From assembly GCF_009729095.1 (NCBI RefSeq), contig NZ_VTGX01000001.1:744001-808000 (forward strand): DNA of 64,000 bases, in the 5' to 3' direction. Both the position numbers and the translations under genes were made by a program. The stretch comes from Mycolicibacterium sp. CBMA 247. GTDB lineage: Bacteria > Actinomycetota > Actinomycetes > Mycobacteriales > Mycobacteriaceae. Position 1 is the stretch's first letter. The number at the start of each line of letters is the position of its first letter. Positions 48,129-57,558 of this stretch are shown here, piece after piece. The notes beneath the pieces are model-generated. The model was not told the DNA's origin. It worked only from the letters and a program-made list of their open reading frames with translations, and made no database searches.

Positions 48129-49625
48129 TCAGGCGACGGGCTGGGCGGCCTGGGCGGGGGCGCGGCCGAAGACCATCGACTCCTCGATGCGGTCGAAGCG
48201 GTGGTCGATGGCATCCAGCACGTAGTTGTGCCGCACGTGCCACGGTCGCTTGGTGCCAGAACGCGGCAGCGCGTGCGCGGAGCGCTGGATGTAGCCGGCC
48301 TCCAGATCCCACGTCCGCTTCTCCGGCATCGGCATCGCACCCTTGTGCGGATAGGCATGGGTGTATCCGTGAGCACCCATGTAGGCCACCAGGTTTGCGA
48401 ACGCCCGCGCGGTCATATCGGCCCGCAACGTCCACGACGCATTGGTGTAGCCGATACACCAGGCCAGGTTCGGGACGTCCTCCAGCAGGAATTCCTTGTA
48501 CACGAACCGCTCGGTCGGCTTGACCTCGTGACCGTCGAGTGTGAGCGTGACCCCCCCGAGCGCCTGCAACTGCAGACCGGTCGCGGTGACGATCACGTCG
48601 GCATCCACTCGCGCACCGGATTTCAGCACGATGCCCGCGGCGTCGACATGGTCGATGTGATCGGTGACGACGTCGACGTGACCCTTGCTGATGTGCCTGA
48701 AGAAGTCACGGTCGAGGACCAGGCACATGCGCTGGTCCCACGGGTTGTACCGCGGCTTGAAATGCACGTCGACGGGGTAACCCTCGGGCAGCGCGGCGAT
48801 GGTGCGGTTGCGGATCAGCCACCGCGCCAACTTCGGCGCTTTGCGGAATACGCCGTAGGTCAGCACCTGGATCAGCGCATTACGGAACCGCACCACCTGA
48901 TGAGCGACCTTGCGCGGCAGCGCCTTACGAATGGCCTGCACCATCGGGTCGATGCGTGCCATCGACATCATGTAGGTCGGCGAGCGCTGCAGCATCGTCA
49001 CGTGTCCGGCCCGCTCGGCCAACGCCGGGATCAGGCTGATCGCGGTGGCGCCACTGCCGATCACCACGACGCGCTTGCCGGAGTAGTCCAGCGCTTCGGG
49101 CCAGAACTGCGGGTGTACCACGTCGCCGCCGAAGTTCTCGATGCCTGGAAAATCCGGGGTGTAGGGCTCGTCGTAGTTGTAGTAGCCGGTGCCGAAGAAC
49201 AGGAACCGGGCCCGGTAGGTCCTGGCCTGGCCGTCCTGCTCGGCCTGCACGGTCCAGGTGTCGGTGCCCGAATCCCAATCCGCCGACAACACACGGGTGT
49301 TGAACCGGATGTGGCGGTCGATGCCGTGCGCCCTCGCGGTCTCGGTGAGGTAGTCGCGGATATCGTCACCGTCGGCCACATTCTCCGGCCTGGTCCAGGG
49401 CTGATACGGGAAGCTCAGCGTGAAGATGTCGCTGTCCGAGCGGATCCCCGGATAGCGGAACAGGTCCCAGGTGCCACCGATCCGCTCCCGGCGTTCCAGC
49501 ACGGTGTAGGTAAGGCTGGGTCTCTTCTCGTGCACGCGATAGGCCGCGCCCAGCCCCGAGATCCCCGCCCCGATGATGAGTACGTCCGAGTAGTCCGGAT
49601 CCGCAGTCCGACCCGCACCGCCCAT
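48129..49625 (-). CDS. EthA-like Baeyer-Villiger flavin monooxygenase
   Basis: 498 aa. FAD motif VLIIGAGISGLGAA (19-26), the BVMO fingerprint FGGDVVHPQFWP (~164) and NADPH motif VVVIGSGATAISLIPALAE (~185) are all intact. WDLFRYPGIRSDSDIFTL and the later SWTL segment are strongly EthA-like. EthA activates thioamide prodrugs such as ethionamide; this paralogue could share that ability or oxidise ketones and lipids. No TetR EthR-like gene is adjacent. Confidence 0.92.
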   Translation of the reverse strand: MGGAGRTADPDYSDVLIIGAGISGLGAAYRVHEKRPSLTYTVLERRERIGGTWDLFRYPGIRSDSDIFTLSFPYQPWTRPENVADGDDIRDYLTETARAHGIDRHIRFNTRVLSADWDSGTDTWTVQAEQDGQARTYRARFLFFGTGYYNYDEPYTPDFPGIENFGGDVVHPQFWPEALDYSGKRVVVIGSGATAISLIPALAERAGHVTMLQRSPTYMMSMARIDPMVQAIRKALPRKVAHQVVRFRNALIQVLTYGVFRKAPKLARWLIRNRTIAALPEGYPVDVHFKPRYNPWDQRMCLVLDRDFFRHISKGHVDVVTDHIDHVDAAGIVLKSGARVDADVIVTATGLQLQALGGVTLTLDGHEVKPTERFVYKEFLLEDVPNLAWCIGYTNASWTLRADMTARAFANLVAYMGAHGYTHAYPHKGAMPMPEKRTWDLEAGYIQRSAHALPRSGTKRPWHVRHNYVLDAIDHRFDRIEESMVFGRAPAQAAQPVA

Positions 49626-49669
49626 GGCGAACCTCCTTTGGTCCCGCTCAGTACCACCACACTAGGTGT

Positions 49670-50650
49670 TCAGCCGCGCAGCGCGTCGACGATCTGAGCA
49701 AGCGAATCCAGCGCGATCGGACCCGGTTGGTACAGGCAGATCCGATCGGACACCCCGGCCACCCGGTCACGGATGTGGGCGGCGATGTCGGCAGGGCTGC
49801 CGCAGGCCGCGATGGTGTGCAGCACCTCGTCGTCGATCAGCGAACCCATCTCCTGCCAGCGGCCCTGTTTGGACAGCGCGTTGAGTTCGGGCTGCAAATC
49901 ACCCCACCCGTGTACCTCCAGCACCGGCCGGTAGGCCGGGGTCGAGCCGTAGAAGGCCAACAGCCGCCGTGCCGCGTCGTGATCGTCTCCGGCCGACACG
50001 ATGATCTCCGGGACGACGGCAAGATCCCCCTCGCCGCGTCCGGCCGCGGCCAGCCCGTCACGCACCGCAGGCAACGTGACCTCATGTAGGAACCGCTTCG
50101 AGCCGAACGGCATGACCAGCAGGCCGTCGGCGAACCGCGCAGTGGCCCGGGTGAGCCTCGGGCCCAGCGCACCGACGTAGATCGGCGGCGGACCGTAGGG
50201 GTTGTCCCGCGGGGTGAACGTGGGTGTCATCAGGGTGTGCCGGTAGAACTCGCCCCGAAAGTCCAGTCTCTCGCCGCTGTCCCAGGCGGCAAAAATCGCC
50301 CGCAGCGCCGCGACGAACTCGGACATCCGGGCCACCGGCCGGTCGAAGTCCGCGCCGAACCGCTTCTCGATCTGGGCGCGGATTTGGGTGCCGAGCCCCA
50401 GGGTGAACCGTCCGCCGGACAGGATCTGGTGGTCGATGGCCTGGTGCGCCAGGTGAATCGGGTTGCGGGGAAACGCAATTGCCACATTGGTCATCAGGTC
50501 GAGATCCCCGACCGTGCTGGCCAGGGTCAACGGCGCGAACACATCGTGGGGGCCCTCGAAGGTGAACACCCCACTGGCGCCGGCCTCGCGCAGGGCCGCG
50601 GCCCGCTCGATCGCATCACTCGGCCCGAACAACGCTGTCATGACCTTCAC
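49670..50650 (-). CDS. LLM-class oxidoreductase, probably F420-dependent
   Basis: 326 aa luciferase-like TIM barrel starting GTG at 50650 (VKVMTALFGPSD); an ATG at 50641 is an alternative. Motifs DLDLMTNVAIAFPRNP, LSGGRFTLGLGTQIRAQIEKRFGADF (by position ~90-115) and PPIYVGALGPRLT match mycobacterial F420-dependent family members. Substrate unknown. Its start lies 18 bp from the divergent amine oxidase start. Confidence 0.88.
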   Translation of the reverse strand: MKVMTALFGPSDAIERAAALREAGASGVFTFEGPHDVFAPLTLASTVGDLDLMTNVAIAFPRNPIHLAHQAIDHQILSGGRFTLGLGTQIRAQIEKRFGADFDRPVARMSEFVAALRAIFAAWDSGERLDFRGEFYRHTLMTPTFTPRDNPYGPPPIYVGALGPRLTRATARFADGLLVMPFGSKRFLHEVTLPAVRDGLAAAGRGEGDLAVVPEIIVSAGDDHDAARRLLAFYGSTPAYRPVLEVHGWGDLQPELNALSKQGRWQEMGSLIDDEVLHTIAACGSPADIAAHIRDRVAGVSDRICLYQPGPIALDSLAQIVDALRG

Positions 50651-50668
50651 GCGTGAGAGCCTAGATCG

Positions 50669-52030
50669 GTGACATTCCCAACCAGCACCGACGTCGTCGT
50701 AGTGGGCGCCGGCTTCGCCGGGCTGTCCGCCGCCCGCGCCCTGGCCCGGCTCGGACACCAGGTGGTGGTGCTGGAAGGCCGCGACCGGGTCGGCGGACGC
50801 TCGTCGACCACCACGATCGCCGGGGTGCCCGTCGACCTGGGCGGCACCTTCGTCGGCCCCACCCAGGACGCGGTGCTGGCGCTGGCCGACGAGCTGGGCT
50901 GCCGCACCGTGCCCACCTACGACCGCGGCAAGAACCTGATCCTCTGGCATGGCCGGGTGCGGTCCTACCGCAGCACCATTCCGCGCCTGTCGATGTTGGA
51001 ACTGTTCGATGTGTCGCGCATCCAATGGCGCTTCGAACGGCTCAGCCGGCCGATCCGGGTGAATGAGCCGTGGAACAGCCCGAACGCCCAGATGCTCGAC
51101 GAGCAGACCCTGGAGGAGTGGCTGCGCTCGGCGGATGCCAACGCCTCGACGCGCAACCTGATGGCGATCATGTCCCGGGTCACCTGGGGTGCCGAACCCG
51201 ACGAGGTGTCGATGCTGCACGCGGCCCGCTACGTCAAGGCCGCGGGCGGGCTGGACCGCATGCTCGATGTCCGCGGCGGCGCCCAGCAGGACCGGTTTCC
51301 CGGGGGCACTCAGCAGATCGCCCTGCGGATGGCCGAGGAACTGGGAGATCGAGTGGTGCTCGACGCCCCGGTCGGCTGCATCGAGCGCCGCCCCGACGGC
51401 ACCGTGACGGTCGGCTGCCCGGCCGGTGTGGTGCACGCGCGGGCGGTGATCGTGGCGGTCCCGCCCCAGCACCGGACCGGTATCGAATTCAACCCGCCGC
51501 TGCCCAAGCCCTACGCCGAGCTGGCCGCGAACTGGCCGCAGGGCAACCTCAGCAAGGCCTATGCCGCCTACGACCGACCGTTCTGGCGCGCCAACGGCTG
51601 TTCGGGCGAAGCATTGTCCGATGAGGGGCCGGTGTTCATCACCTTCGACGTCAGCCCGGGCGACGGCAACTCCAGTGGCCCCGGCATCCTGCTGGGGTTC
51701 ACCGATGCGCGCACGTTCGACCGGCTATCGCCCGCGCAGCGCCGCGAGCAGGCCCTGTCCGGGTTCGCCACCCTGTTCGGCGATTCGGCGCTGCAGCCGA
51801 TCGACTACATCGACCACTGTTGGGGCTCAGAACAATTCGCACCGGGCGGGCCAACCGCGGCGGTGCCGCCACGGTCGTGGACACAGTACGGTCAGTGGCT
51901 GCGCGAACCGGTAGACGCGATCCACTGGGCCGGCACCGAAACCGCCGATGAATGGACCGGATTCCTCGACGGGGCGGTCCGGTCCGGACAGCGCGCGGCC
52001 GCGGAGGTGGCCGACCGGCTTATCGGCTGA
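50669..52030 (+). CDS. aofH: Flavin amine oxidase (AofH-like, Rv3170)
   Basis: 453 aa, GTG start. N-terminal FAD motif [21 protein letters not shown] and GRDRVGGRS are followed by the oxidase substrate domain and the C-terminal FAD-contact [18 protein letters not shown]. It oxidises primary amines to aldehydes, NH3 and H2O2 in the MAO family. Whether the flavin is covalent cannot be seen. It is convergent with the hydrolase gene, overlapping it by 11 bp at the 3' ends. Confidence 0.9.
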   Translation: MTFPTSTDVVVVGAGFAGLSAARALARLGHQVVVLEGRDRVGGRSSTTTIAGVPVDLGGTFVGPTQDAVLALADELGCRTVPTYDRGKNLILWHGRVRSYRSTIPRLSMLELFDVSRIQWRFERLSRPIRVNEPWNSPNAQMLDEQTLEEWLRSADANASTRNLMAIMSRVTWGAEPDEVSMLHAARYVKAAGGLDRMLDVRGGAQQDRFPGGTQQIALRMAEELGDRVVLDAPVGCIERRPDGTVTVGCPAGVVHARAVIVAVPPQHRTGIEFNPPLPKPYAELAANWPQGNLSKAYAAYDRPFWRANGCSGEALSDEGPVFITFDVSPGDGNSSGPGILLGFTDARTFDRLSPAQRREQALSGFATLFGDSALQPIDYIDHCWGSEQFAPGGPTAAVPPRSWTQYGQWLREPVDAIHWAGTETADEWTGFLDGAVRSGQRAAAEVADRLIG

Positions 52031-52946
52031 CCGGCTGGGGCGAGGCCACTGATTCGGCCAGCGCCCGCAATTGGGCATTCACCTGCGACGGGCATTCCAG
52101 GATGGCGCAGTGCCCACCGGGCATCTCGACGAACGCACTGAGGTTCGGGGCGTCGGCGGCGATGCGGCGTGCGGCGTTGATGGGCAGCAACCGGTCTTTG
52201 GCACTGCCGATCACCAGTGTGGGCACCGACAGGTTGTGCAGCGAGATATGTTGCGGCCCCAAGCCGTTGACCAGAGTGCGGGCCCAACCGCCGCGGCCGG
52301 CGGCCGGGGTCTCGGCGAACAGTTGATAGACGAACTCCGCGACCCACGGGTCGGCGTCACGGCCGACCGCCAGACGCGCGACGAAACGCTTGTTGGGGCG
52401 CTCGGTGATTCGCGGCATCCGCGCCCCGCCGATGGTTCTGATCGCGGTGCCTGCCGCCCGGATACGCGTCGACGCCAACGGCGCCGGGACCCTCAGCAGC
52501 TTCACGTCGCGCACCAGATCCCCGGTGGTCGTGTTGATCAGCGCGACAGCGTCGGCGCGGGCGCCCACCCGGGCCGGATAGCGCTGCGACCACGAGGTGA
52601 TCGCGATGCCGCCCATCGAATGTCCGGCGATGACGGCCCGCTCGCCGGGCTTGAGCGTGGCGTCGAGAACCGCGTCCAGGTCGGCGGCGAGGTGGTTGAG
52701 GCTGTAGCGATGACGCCCCCGCGGCGTAGCGCTGCGGCCGTGCCCGCGGTGGTCGTAGGCGATGACGCGGTAGTCGGTGGCCAGATCGGCGATCTGATGG
52801 GCCCAGACCCCGATGGCACAGGTGATGCCGTGGGCCAGCACGATCGGGTAGCCGTCCTCGGGCCCGAACACCTCGGCATGCAGCCGCACGCCATCGACCG
52901 CCTGGACCTCGACGGTGCGCCCCGGCGGTAGCTGGGGAAGGGTCAT
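52020..52946 (-). CDS. hpx: Alpha/beta hydrolase, haloperoxidase-like (Rv3171c/Hpx)
   Basis: 308 aa. Nucleophile elbow [12 protein letters not shown] (Ser ~110), oxyanion region [13 protein letters not shown] and the late [14 protein letters not shown] with catalytic His. Annotated as non-heme haloperoxidase in M. tuberculosis but almost certainly an ester or amide hydrolase, since this family is often mis-named. The pair with aofH is conserved. The ATG is at 52946. Confidence 0.88.
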   Translation of the reverse strand: MTLPQLPPGRTVEVQAVDGVRLHAEVFGPEDGYPIVLAHGITCAIGVWAHQIADLATDYRVIAYDHRGHGRSATPRGRHRYSLNHLAADLDAVLDATLKPGERAVIAGHSMGGIAITSWSQRYPARVGARADAVALINTTTGDLVRDVKLLRVPAPLASTRIRAAGTAIRTIGGARMPRITERPNKRFVARLAVGRDADPWVAEFVYQLFAETPAAGRGGWARTLVNGLGPQHISLHNLSVPTLVIGSAKDRLLPINAARRIAADAPNLSAFVEMPGGHCAILECPSQVNAQLRALAESVASPQPVSR

Positions 52947-52989
52947 GATGCTCCGATCATTGGCGTCGTTGCCGGGTGAAGCTGGGGAA

Positions 52990-54087
52990 TTACGAACCTA
53001 CCGCGCCGGTGATCAACACGGGTTTTACCACCTCAGCGGCCTTTGCGGCAGCCCAGGCGCGATCAAAGTCATCGAACGCGTACGGGCTGACGAATTTGTC
53101 GAGCGGAAGTTCGCCACGGTGGTGCAGATCGACCAGGCGCGGAATGAAGGTCTGCGGTTCACTGTCGCCCTCCACCACGCCGCGCACGGTCAAGCCCTTG
53201 CCCAAGATGGCCGCGACCGGAAGTTCAGCGGTCAACCCGCCAAGACCCAACATCGCCAGCGTGCCGCGCGGACGCAGCACCCCGACCGCAGCGGCGAGGA
53301 CATCGGGTCGAGCGGTGGTGTCGACTGCGGCGGCGACTCCCCCGGTCAGCTCGAGCACCGCCGCGGCGGCGCCGCAGGCCATCGGGTCAATCGTCGCCGT
53401 TGCGCCCAATTCAGTTGCCAGCGTTCGCCGTTGAGCGATCGGATCGACGGCGATGATGGCGCGGCACCCCGCGATGCGGGCTCCCATGACCACCGAGAGC
53501 CCCACGGCGCCCGCACCGAACACCACGAGCGCATCCTCGGGTTGCGGCGCGAGTACATTGAGCACCGCGCCCACACCGGTCTGCACGCTGCAGCCGAGCG
53601 GGGCGGCAAGCACCGGATCGATCGGCTCCGGCAGCGCGACCGCGTTGCGGCTGCCGGCGATCGCGTAGGTGCAGAAGCTGGACTGGCCGAAGAAGCCGCC
53701 GCCGATGGGGGCACCGTCGAGGCGCAGCGCGCTGGTCTCCTCGCCGCGACTGCCCCGCATGTTGAGGTCGGTGGAATGCTCGCAGTAGGCCGGGGCTGCG
53801 GCCAGACAATTGGCACAACTGCCGCAGCTGGCGAAGGTGAGGACGACCCGATCACCGACCTGGTGTGCCGCGTTGGGCCCGACGCCGACCACGGTGCCGG
53901 CCCCTTCGTGACCGAACACCATCGGCAGTGTGCGAAACCTCGCGGCCACGCTCACATCGGTGTGACAGATGCCGACCGCGTCGACGCGGACCAGCACTTC
54001 GTCGCCGATGGGTTCCCGAACCTGGACGTCGGTGAGCTGCGGATCGGCTCCGGCGTCGAGCAGCACCGCAGCGCGGGCGTTCAGCAT
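52990..54087 (-). CDS. Zinc-dependent alcohol dehydrogenase (AdhD-like)
   Basis: 365 aa. Catalytic zinc ligands in GICHTDVSV (Cys), FGHEGAGTV (His-Glu) and LGCSVQTGVG (Cys); structural zinc site CGSCANCLAAAPAYC with all four Cys. The NAD motif VFGAGAVGLSVVMGARIAG (~189) points to NAD or NMN-type cofactor use. Aryl or long-chain alcohols are usual substrates of this branch. No adjacent regulator. Confidence 0.9.
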   Translation of the reverse strand: MLNARAAVLLDAGADPQLTDVQVREPIGDEVLVRVDAVGICHTDVSVAARFRTLPMVFGHEGAGTVVGVGPNAAHQVGDRVVLTFASCGSCANCLAAAPAYCEHSTDLNMRGSRGEETSALRLDGAPIGGGFFGQSSFCTYAIAGSRNAVALPEPIDPVLAAPLGCSVQTGVGAVLNVLAPQPEDALVVFGAGAVGLSVVMGARIAGCRAIIAVDPIAQRRTLATELGATATIDPMACGAAAAVLELTGGVAAAVDTTARPDVLAAAVGVLRPRGTLAMLGLGGLTAELPVAAILGKGLTVRGVVEGDSEPQTFIPRLVDLHHRGELPLDKFVSPYAFDDFDRAWAAAKAAEVVKPVLITGAVGS

Positions 54088-54157
54088 CCGGTGATGCTAA
54101 GCCACCGACTTGACACCTGTCACAATTGGCTGGCGACCCCACCAGAAGGAGACACCG

Positions 54158-55138
54158 ATGCGTGCAGCACAGATCACCCGGCTCGACGGTCCCGACGCCG
54201 TGCGGGTGGCCGAGGTGGAGGACCCCGCAGCCGGCACAGCCGACGACGCGGTGGTGATCGACGTCCACGCCGCCGGGGTCGCGTTCCCGGACGCCCTGCT
54301 CACCCGCGGTCTCTACCAGTACAAGCCGGACCTGCCGTTCACCCCGGGCGCCGAGGTCGCCGGCGTGGTGCGCAGCGCCCCGGCCGGCGCTCATGTCTGC
54401 GCCGGTGACCGCGTCCTGGGCCTGACCATGTTGTCCGGCGGCATGGCCGAAGTCGTGGCCCTGCCCGCCGAGCGGGTGTTCGCGCTGCCGGATGCGGTGT
54501 CCTTCGAGGCCGGCGCCGGCATCCTGTTCAACGACCTGACCGTGCAGTTCGCCCTGCGCACCCGCGGCCGGCTGGCCAAGGGCGAGACCGTCCTGGTGCA
54601 CGGTGCGGCGGGCGGCATCGGCACCTCGGCGCTGCGGCTGGCGCCGGCCCTGGGTGCGTCGCGCACCATCGCCGTGGTGTCCACCGAGGAGAAGGCGCAG
54701 ATTGCCCGCTCGGCCGGGGCCAGCGACGTGGTGCTCGCCGACGGATTCCGTGATGCGGTAAAGGAACTCACCGACGGCCGCGGCGTGGATGTCGTGGTCG
54801 ACCCGGTCGGCGGTGACCGCTTCACCGACTCGCTGCGGTCGCTGGCCGTGGGCGGACGGCTGCTGGTGGTCGGGTTCACCGGCGGCGAGATCCCCACGGT
54901 CAAGGTCAATCGCCTGCTGCTCAACAACGTCGACGTGATCGGCGCGGGCTGGGGCGCCTGGACGTTCTCCCATCCGGGCTATCTGCAGGAGCAGTGGGCG
55001 GAATTGCAGCCGCTGTTGGCCTCTGGCGCAGTGCCCGCACCCCAGCCCGAGGTGTATCCGCTGGAGCAAGCCGCACAGGCCATCGCGTCACTGGAGAACC
55101 GCACCGCCAAGGGCAAAGTGGTGCTCAAGCTTCGCTGA
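54158..55138 (+). CDS. NADPH:quinone oxidoreductase, zinc-free MDR family
   Basis: 326 aa. FTPGAEVAGVVRSAP (~63), HGAAGGIGTSALRLAPALG (~148; the usual AxxGxxG nucleotide loop) and VDVVVDPVGGDRF match the QOR family. No structural-zinc Cys cluster is present. It reduces quinones or enones with NADPH. The start at 54158 is set by ribosome site agaaggag. Confidence 0.9.
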   Translation: MRAAQITRLDGPDAVRVAEVEDPAAGTADDAVVIDVHAAGVAFPDALLTRGLYQYKPDLPFTPGAEVAGVVRSAPAGAHVCAGDRVLGLTMLSGGMAEVVALPAERVFALPDAVSFEAGAGILFNDLTVQFALRTRGRLAKGETVLVHGAAGGIGTSALRLAPALGASRTIAVVSTEEKAQIARSAGASDVVLADGFRDAVKELTDGRGVDVVVDPVGGDRFTDSLRSLAVGGRLLVVGFTGGEIPTVKVNRLLLNNVDVIGAGWGAWTFSHPGYLQEQWAELQPLLASGAVPAPQPEVYPLEQAAQAIASLENRTAKGKVVLKLR

Positions 55139-55159
55139 GCGAACCAGGAGAGGCGGCGA

Positions 55160-55747
55160 TCACGGCAAGGCCCGTAGCGCGATCTCCGCAACCTGATCGA
55201 GGGTCGCGCGCGGGACTCGGTCACGTGCAGCTTGGGCAAGACCGCTCAGCGTGGACATGACGTACTGGGCGAGCGCCGGTGCGTCGGTCTCGGCAGGCAT
55301 GTTCCCGGCCGCGATGTCTGCGCTGACCTTGTCGGCGAGCTCGCCGGTTTTCTGACGACGGATGTCCTGAAGGCCGGCCCGCACCGCCGGATCGGTGGCG
55401 CCGTCGTCGCCGCTGACGATCAGGCATCCGTTGGGAAGCCCGCGCCTGGTGTAGCGGGCCGGGGCCTCGACGAGAATTCGGGCAAATGCCTGTCGCGCTG
55501 TGGGTTCTTCGCTCAACGCGGCATTGATGAACCCGCCGTACCGCTCGTCATAAACGCGCACCGCTTCGGTGAAGAGGCGTTGCTTGTCGCCGAAAGCGGC
55601 GTAGATGCTGGGGATTCCGATACCCAGCGCGCTGCCCAGATCGCGCGTGGAGGTGGCCTCGTAACCACGCTCCCAGAACAGCAAGATCGCCTTGTCCAGG
55701 GCCGTGTCACGGTCGAACGAGCGGGGACGTCCACGTACCGAGGTCAC
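55160..55747 (-). CDS. TetR family transcriptional regulator
   Basis: 195 aa from the GTG at 55747 (VTSVRGRPRSFDRD); an ATG two codons upstream is possible. HTH at ~14-55 (KAILLFWERGYEATSTRDLG; GIPSIYAAFGDKQRLFTEAV). The divergent gap holds two copies of its likely operator (55760-55808). The original divergent target was probably an SDR, now reduced to a remnant at 55825, with an MFS pump taking its place. Confidence 0.9.
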   Translation of the reverse strand: MTSVRGRPRSFDRDTALDKAILLFWERGYEATSTRDLGSALGIGIPSIYAAFGDKQRLFTEAVRVYDERYGGFINAALSEEPTARQAFARILVEAPARYTRRGLPNGCLIVSGDDGATDPAVRAGLQDIRRQKTGELADKVSADIAAGNMPAETDAPALAQYVMSTLSGLAQAARDRVPRATLDQVAEIALRALP

Positions 55748-55759
55748 CCACACATTCTA

Positions 55760-55808
55760 TAGCGGTCGCTAGTTAATATGCTAGCGTCCAATTCTGTAAC
55801 GACCGCTA
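55760..55808. promoter_or_regulatory. Two 12-bp inverted-repeat operators between TetR and MFS genes
   Basis: tagcggtcgcta (55760-55771) and taacgaccgcta (55797-55808) fit one pattern, TAxCGxxCGxTA, with 37 bp between equivalent positions; a ctagcg half-site lies between. The first is 13 bp from the TetR start, the second 17 bp before the remnant GTG. This is a classic layout for a TetR protein repressing both itself and the divergent transcript. Confidence 0.75.
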
Positions 55809-55824
55809 GCGAAAGGGTGGGCGC

Positions 55825-55899
55825 GTGCCACCACCGATTGGCAAGACTGCACTGGTGACCGGCCAATGGGTCGACGCAAGTGGGGGGTCGATGCTCTGA
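55825..55899 (+). pseudogene. SDR remnant of 24 codons, coupled to the MFS gene
   Basis: A GTG with ribosome site aaagggtgg opens a 24-codon frame reading PIGKTALVTG and then QWVDASGGSML. The first part is the N-terminal nucleotide-binding start of short-chain dehydrogenases, the second their C-terminal end, so about 220 residues are missing with the frame kept. VTG is common to both SDR ends, pointing to deletion between short repeats. Its TGA overlaps the MFS ATG (TGATG). Confidence 0.65.
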
Positions 55900-57104
55900 T
55901 GCCGGTTACGATCTGGGTCATTGGCATTGCGATATTCGCCCAGGGCACAAGCGAACTCATGCTCGCCGGCCTACTCCCCGAACTGTCGGCCGACCTTGGT
56001 GTGACGATTCCGCAGGCAGGCCTGTTGGTTTCGGTGTTCGCACTCGGCATGCTGGTCGGCGCTCCCGTCCTGGCAGTCATCACACTGCGATGGCCGCGCC
56101 GGCGCGCCATGCTGGCATTTCTGGCGATCTTCGTGCTGGGGCATGTCGCCGGTGCGCTCACCGATTCGTTCCGGGTACTGGTGGCGGTCAGATTCATCGC
56201 GGCATTCGTCTATGCCGGATTCTGGGCCGTCGGTGCGGGCACCGCGATGTCACTGGTCGCCCCCGACCGACGCGGCCGCGCGATGAGTATCGTCGCCGGC
56301 GGACTGACCATAGCCACAGTGATCGGGCTACCCGCGGGCGCCTGGCTCGGCCAGAATCTGGGCTGGCGCTGGGCGTTCTGGGCTGTCGCAGCCCTGTCCA
56401 CCCTGGCCGCGGGCGCGGTGCTCGCCGCGGTTCCCACGGCACGCCCCGGCACCGTTCCACTGATAGGCGACGAGTTGCGTGGACTGGCCGTGCCCCGGCT
56501 GTGGCTGTCGTACGCCATGACCGCGGTCGGCACTGCGGCGTTGCTCGGTACCTTCACCTACCTCGGCGCGATGCTCATCACGACCAGCGGCCTCGGCTCC
56601 GAATGGGTACCAGTAGTCCTGTTCAGCTACGGCATCGGAGCATTGGCCGGGATGGCGGTGGGCGGCTACGCCGCCGATCGCTGGCCGCGCGGGGTACTGC
56701 TGGTCGGGTTCACCGCACTCTGCGTGGTTCTGATCGCGCTGGCCATCGCCAGCCACCATGCGCTCACGGTCAGCGCGCTGACCGTGCTGCTCGGTCTGAC
56801 CGGATTCGTGACCAATCCAGCACTGAACTCGCGGGTCTTCGCACTGGGTGCGTCGGCACCGACGCTGACCGCCGCCGGAACCACCTCCGCGTTCAACGTC
56901 GGCATCGCCCTCGGCCCGTGGCTGGCCGGGATGGCATTGACGGCCGGGTTCGATTACCCCGTAGTGCCATGGATCGGCGCCGGACTGGCCATTGGCGCGC
57001 TGGCATTGTTCGCTGTCGACGCTGCGATGGCGCGGGGCGGTCACCCCAGGGCCACGCCAGCCGACCGGCGCCCGGTGCCGGGCCTGACCGCGGCAATGGA
57101 ATAG
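55899..57104 (+). CDS. MFS transporter (DHA1 family, Cmx/AraJ-like)
   Basis: 401 aa with twelve hydrophobic helices. Motif-like ELSADLGVTIPQAGLLVSVFALGM near helix 1-2 (by position) and FIAAFVYAGFWAVGAG in helix 4 place it among drug or arabinose exporters of the DHA1 family. The ATG at 55899 forms a TGATG overlap with the SDR remnant, so expression depends on translation of that leader and on the TetR operator pair upstream. Substrate unknown. Confidence 0.88.
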   Translation: MPVTIWVIGIAIFAQGTSELMLAGLLPELSADLGVTIPQAGLLVSVFALGMLVGAPVLAVITLRWPRRRAMLAFLAIFVLGHVAGALTDSFRVLVAVRFIAAFVYAGFWAVGAGTAMSLVAPDRRGRAMSIVAGGLTIATVIGLPAGAWLGQNLGWRWAFWAVAALSTLAAGAVLAAVPTARPGTVPLIGDELRGLAVPRLWLSYAMTAVGTAALLGTFTYLGAMLITTSGLGSEWVPVVLFSYGIGALAGMAVGGYAADRWPRGVLLVGFTALCVVLIALAIASHHALTVSALTVLLGLTGFVTNPALNSRVFALGASAPTLTAAGTTSAFNVGIALGPWLAGMALTAGFDYPVVPWIGAGLAIGALALFAVDAAMARGGHPRATPADRRPVPGLTAAME

Positions 57105-57132
57105 CAAAGCCATGGCTGGTGTTACCGGGTGC

Positions 57133-57555
57133 GTGACTGAGCATGCCGAACTGAGCCCGACCGACTGGGTACGCGACCAGACCCAACGCATCCTGGAACA
57201 AGGCACCACCGACGGCGTCGAGGTGCTGGACCGCCCGATCGTGCTGTTCACGACGACGGGCGCCAAGTCCGGTACGAAGCGGTATGTACCGCTGATGCGG
57301 GTCGAAGAAAACGGGCGCTATGCGATGGTGGCGTCGAAGGGCGGTGACCCGGCGCACCCGTTGTGGTACTTCAACGTGAAGGCCAACCCTGCCGTCGCGG
57401 TGCAGGACGGTGACAAGACCGCGTCGCTGACCGCGCGCGAACTCTCCGGCGACGAGCGTGAGCACTGGTGGAAGCTGGCGGTCGAGGCCTTTCCGCCATA
57501 TGCGGAGTACCAGACCAAGACCACCCGGCAGATTCCGGTGTTCGTCGTCGAGTGA
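57133..57555 (+). CDS. F420-dependent nitroreductase/quinone reductase (Ddn family)
   Basis: 140 aa from the GTG at 57133 (VTEHAELSPTDWVRDQ); an ATG at 57112 would add seven residues. The split beta-barrel signature is LFTTTGAKSGTKRYVPLMRVEENGRY (positions ~38-63) and GGDPAHPLWYFNVKANP. Ddn in M. tuberculosis activates pretomanid; related proteins reduce menaquinone with F420H2. It ends 3 bp from the convergent acyltransferase. Confidence 0.88.
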   Translation: MTEHAELSPTDWVRDQTQRILEQGTTDGVEVLDRPIVLFTTTGAKSGTKRYVPLMRVEENGRYAMVASKGGDPAHPLWYFNVKANPAVAVQDGDKTASLTARELSGDEREHWWKLAVEAFPPYAEYQTKTTRQIPVFVVE

Positions 57556-57558
57556 CGA

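Noticed and set aside
49670-51472. 600-codon minus-strand frame as one long protein
   Set aside because: Only the part from 50650 downwards resembles an LLM oxidoreductase; the rest is antisense to the amine oxidase gene.
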